64,000 nucleotides of DNA from Streptomyces sp. NRRL WC-3742 (lineage in GTDB: Bacteria; Actinomycetota; Actinomycetes; Streptomycetales; Streptomycetaceae), in the NCBI RefSeq assembly GCF_000720635.1, contig NZ_JOCF01000004.1, positions 62,001-126,000 on the forward strand, written 5' to 3'. A program made the translations under genes and the position numbers. The notes under the pieces were generated by a model. It was not told the DNA's origin. It searched no databases and was given only the letters and a program-made list of their open reading frames with translations. Shown here piece after piece: positions 61,788 to 64,000 of this stretch; positions within the stretch are counted from its first letter, which is position 1; every line of letters starts with the position of its first letter.

Positions 61788-62813
61788 TCATCGTTCGCTG
61801 TCCAACAGTGCCATTTGCGCGGCGGCGTATCGATCGCCTGCGGCCGATCCCGCCGGGACTGCGGCCTCAATCGCGGTGAGGTCGGCGTCCGTCAGGTTGA
61901 CGTCGAGGGAGCCGAGGGCCTCCGCGAGCCGGTCGCGGCGGCGGGCGCCGACGAGCGGGACGATGTCCTGCCCGCGCGAGGCTACCCACGCGATGGCGAC
62001 CTGGGCGACGCTCGCGCCCTTCGCGGCGGCGACCTCTCGCAGCGCCTCGACCAGGGAGAGGTTGTGGGCCAGGTTGTCGCCCTGGAAACGGGGGTTGAGG
62101 CCGCGGAAGTCGCCGCCGCCGAGCTCGCGGCCCTGCTGCCAGTGGCCGCTGAGCAGGCCGCGGGAGAGGACGCCGTACGCCGTGACGCCGATGCCCAGTT
62201 CGCGGGCGGTGGGCAGGATGGCGTCCTCGATCGAGCGGGAGAGCAGCGAGTACTCGATCTGGAGGTCGCAGATCGGGTGGACGGCGGCGGCGCGGCGCAG
62301 GGTGTCGGCGCCGACCTCGGACAGGCCGATGTGGCGGACGTAACCGGCCTGGACCATCTCGGCGACGGCGCCGACGGTCTCCTCGATCGGGACCTTCGGG
62401 TCGAGGCGGGCCGGGCGGTAGACGTCGACGTGGTCGGTGCGCAGCCGGCGCAGGGTGTAGGCGAGGGAGGTCTTGACCGCGGCGGGGCTCGCGTCGTAGC
62501 CGACGGGCATCCCGTCGGGGCCGCGCTGGGCGCCGAACTTGACGCTGATCTGCACGCTCTCGCGGTCGCGGCCGCGCAGCGCCTCGTGGATCAGCAGCTC
62601 GTTGTGGCCCATGCCGTAGAAGTCGCCGGTGTCCAGGAGGGTGACGCCTGCGTCCAGGGCGGCGTGGACGGTGGCGATACTCTCGGCCTCGTCGGCCGGG
62701 CCGTACAGGTCGGACATGCCCATGCAGCCGAGGCCGAGCGCGGAGGTGGTGAGGGGGGCGGTGCCGTTGGTGCCGAGGGTGCGCTGAGCAGCGGTGCGGT
62801 TGATCGAAGGCAA
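61788..62813 (-). CDS. Aldo/keto reductase with altered catalytic His
   Basis: 341 residues, TIM barrel. The Asp-Tyr pair (DTGDFYGMGHNE) and Lys (ISVKFG) of the AKR tetrad are present, but the usual catalytic His in DLYYQHRVDP is replaced by Ala (VDVYRPARLDP). It may still reduce carbonyls or have a changed preference. TTG start at 62813 with GGAG six bases upstream. TetR-like gene follows. Confidence 0.88.
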   Translation of the reverse strand: MPSINRTAAQRTLGTNGTAPLTTSALGLGCMGMSDLYGPADEAESIATVHAALDAGVTLLDTGDFYGMGHNELLIHEALRGRDRESVQISVKFGAQRGPDGMPVGYDASPAAVKTSLAYTLRRLRTDHVDVYRPARLDPKVPIEETVGAVAEMVQAGYVRHIGLSEVGADTLRRAAAVHPICDLQIEYSLLSRSIEDAILPTARELGIGVTAYGVLSRGLLSGHWQQGRELGGGDFRGLNPRFQGDNLAHNLSLVEALREVAAAKGASVAQVAIAWVASRGQDIVPLVGARRRDRLAEALGSLDVNLTDADLTAIEAAVPAGSAAGDRYAAAQMALLDSER

Positions 62814-62882
62814 GGAGGACTCCAGATCGGTTGCGGCGCCGGATGGCGTGGTCGGTGGGCGACCCGGGGGCAACTCTGCCAG

Positions 62883-62938
62883 AACAGCGAACAGAATTCA
62901 AAATCTGTTCGCTGTTATCTGTTTTTTGTTACTTGTTA
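62883..62938. repeat. Heptad array A10, TAA-type
   Basis: From the TAA stop of the methyltransferase (62938, minus) units read TAACAAG, TAACAAA, AAACAGA, TAACAGC, GAACAGA in perfect 7-bp phase. A perfect 13-bp hairpin joins 62883-62895 and 62904-62916. The first units begin with TAA, like the stop codon, while all other arrays begin with TGA. Confidence 0.9.
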
Positions 62939-63763
62939 CGCGCCGTCCGCCGACGGCGCGTCCCGGCGCACGGCCTGCCGCCAGTCCTCCCGCCCGCCCG
63001 GCGCCCGCAGTAGATGGGCGCGGGCGGGCGGCAGGTTGCGCCAGACCGTGCGCGAGCCCAGCCCGTACGTCGCCTCGAAGCGCCGCAGCAGCCGCACCAC
63101 CGCGCGGTGCCGGGCCCCCTCGCGCGGACCGGAGGTCAGCATGCGGGCCGCGGTCGTGCCGAGATAGCCGAAGTACGTTAACTCGCCCCCGGGCACCAGC
63201 AGTCGCAGGTAGAGGTCGAGGATCTCCCGCACGGTGCGCGGCTCGAAGTTGGTGAACGGCAGCCCGGAGACGATCACGTCGTACCGCTCCCGCGGCCCCT
63301 CCAGCGCCCCGTGCGGCTCCAACTCCTCCACCCGGCACGTCGACAGCCGCAGCTCGATCCCGGGCCCGCGCGTCGCCAGCACCGGGTCCTCCCGCAGCCG
63401 TTCGGCGAAGCGGGGATTGGCCTCCACCACGTGCAGCCGGTCGCCGGGGCGCATCACCTGCGTCAGCCGCCGCGTCACCACGCCCGTCCCGGCGCCGACC
63501 TCCAGCACCGACAGCGGCCGGTTCGGGCGGCTCGTCACCGGCACCACCAGCGCGTTCACCAGGTCCGGCCCGCTGGGCGCCAGCGCACCCGTGTCGTGGA
63601 AGGTGCGCAGCGCCTCCGCGAGGAACAGCAGATGGTCCTCGCCCGGCGGCCAGCCCGAGGGCGCGAACCGCGACGGAGGCGGCGGCGAGGACGGCCAGGC
63701 GGACGGCGAACCGGTGGGGGAGGAGGCGGAGTTGGGGCCGGGGAGGGACAGCTCGTTCGTCAT
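62936..63763 (-). CDS. SAM-dependent methyltransferase, PmtA-like
   Basis: 275 residues. After a Ser/Pro-rich start, motif I VLEVGAGTGVVTRRL, acidic VVEANPRFAERL, and YDVIVSGLPFTNFEP, the last typical of bacterial phospholipid N-methyltransferases (PmtA). It may methylate phosphatidylethanolamine or another lipid; not certain. No clear Shine-Dalgarno sequence at ATG 63763. Stop codon is TAA, the start of array A10. Confidence 0.82.
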   Translation of the reverse strand: MTNELSLPGPNSASSPTGSPSAWPSSPPPPSRFAPSGWPPGEDHLLFLAEALRTFHDTGALAPSGPDLVNALVVPVTSRPNRPLSVLEVGAGTGVVTRRLTQVMRPGDRLHVVEANPRFAERLREDPVLATRGPGIELRLSTCRVEELEPHGALEGPRERYDVIVSGLPFTNFEPRTVREILDLYLRLLVPGGELTYFGYLGTTAARMLTSGPREGARHRAVVRLLRRFEATYGLGSRTVWRNLPPARAHLLRAPGGREDWRQAVRRDAPSADGA

Positions 63764-63955
63764 GGGAACGACGCTAGGAAGCCCGCGGCCGCACCGGATC
63801 GGCCGACGAGCGGCGCCGACCCCCGACGAAAGTCGAGGGCACGTCCGCCCGGAAGTCCGGGGCGCCCGCACCCGGACGCGCCCTAGCATCGAGCTCAGGC
63901 TCGCACACGACCGGGCAGTGGCGGAGAAGAAGTGGCGGAGAAGAAGGAGGGGCCC

Positions 63956-64000
63956 GTGCGCGCAGGTCTGCTCGGCTGGTACGGCCCGCAGTGCCGCCCC
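63956..64000 (+). CDS. Start of a gene cut by the window end
   Basis: GTG at 63956 with AAGGAGG upstream reads 15 codons (MRAGLLGWYGPQCRP) without a stop to the edge. Too short to identify. Confidence 0.45.
   Translation, partial: MRAGLLGWYGPQCRP

Overview
The window is a 64 kb stretch of very GC-rich actinobacterial chromosome. It is most like Streptomyces or Kitasatospora: strong third-position GC bias, GTG and TTG starts, F420-type and mycothiol-era metabolism, a DasR-type operator on a chitinase, a cysteine-tailed leader peptide, ECF sigma, SPW-repeat and ADP-ribosyl/crystallin J1 proteins. About 60 protein-coding genes are supported. No rRNA, tRNA or CRISPR array was seen. The only mobile element recognised is a group II intron.

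Layout. 1-3.2 kb (minus): the edge of a small natural-product locus, an MFS exporter, a cytochrome P450 and an isonitrile synthase (PvcA/Dit1 family, cut by the window edge). 3.4-6.2 kb: ECF sigma factor with a divergent zinc-finger anti-sigma gene, a Met/His-rich membrane protein and a lactonase-like metallo-hydrolase. 6.6-13.2 kb: CoA-transferase, HdeD-like membrane protein, a TrkA/ion-channel-like protein, and two crotonases (enoyl-CoA hydratase and 3-hydroxyisobutyryl-CoA hydrolase). 13.2-14.9 kb: TetR regulator with a divergent SDR and visible operators. 15-19.6 kb (minus): tyrosine/homogentisate catabolism (HPPD, homogentisate dioxygenase, an unassigned 290-residue protein, fumarylacetoacetase) with overlapping stop/start codons. 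19.8-25.2 kb: phosphoribosyltransferase/hydrolase fusion, a cupin-like gene run with a small Cys-tailed peptide, and an alpha-helical repeat protein. 25.4-27.6 kb: group II intron. 27.6-30.7 kb: divergent histidine kinase and response regulator. 30.8-36 kb: acyl-CoA dehydrogenase with PadR, SPW protein, fumarase, TfoX-like protein. 36-40 kb: secreted cholesterol-oxidase-like flavoprotein and an XRE-cupin regulator divergent from azlCD. 40-46.3 kb: glutaryl-CoA dehydrogenase-like enzyme, J1-like protein, ATP-grasp protein, phosphodiesterase, Bcr/CflA exporter. 46.4-49.6 kb: GH18 chitinase and a lipoprotein. 49.8-53.3 kb: betaine/choline-type ABC importer. 53.5-54.7 kb: cysteine dioxygenase and rhodanese behind a cysteine-rich leader peptide. 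54.9-58.2 kb: reductive pyrimidine degradation operon. 58.3-64 kb: glycosyltransferase, GlsB-type protein, ADP-ribosylglycohydrolase, TetR, aldo/keto reductase and a PmtA-like methyltransferase.

The most striking thing is not a gene. At ten gene ends or intergenic gaps there are arrays of a degenerate 7-bp unit (consensus TGACAGN). Many start exactly on the stop codon of the adjacent gene, so the stop codon is the first three bases of the first unit, and the arrays from two convergent genes meet in a perfect hairpin of 10-25 bp. Because 7 is not a multiple of 3, each array also places stops in all three frames. One gene that ends in TAA has TAACAAG-type units instead. The group II intron sits inside one such array. 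I know of no described Streptomyces element of this kind; heptanucleotide STRR repeats of cyanobacteria are the closest named analogue.

All calls come from reading the sequence and from memory of protein families; nothing was searched.
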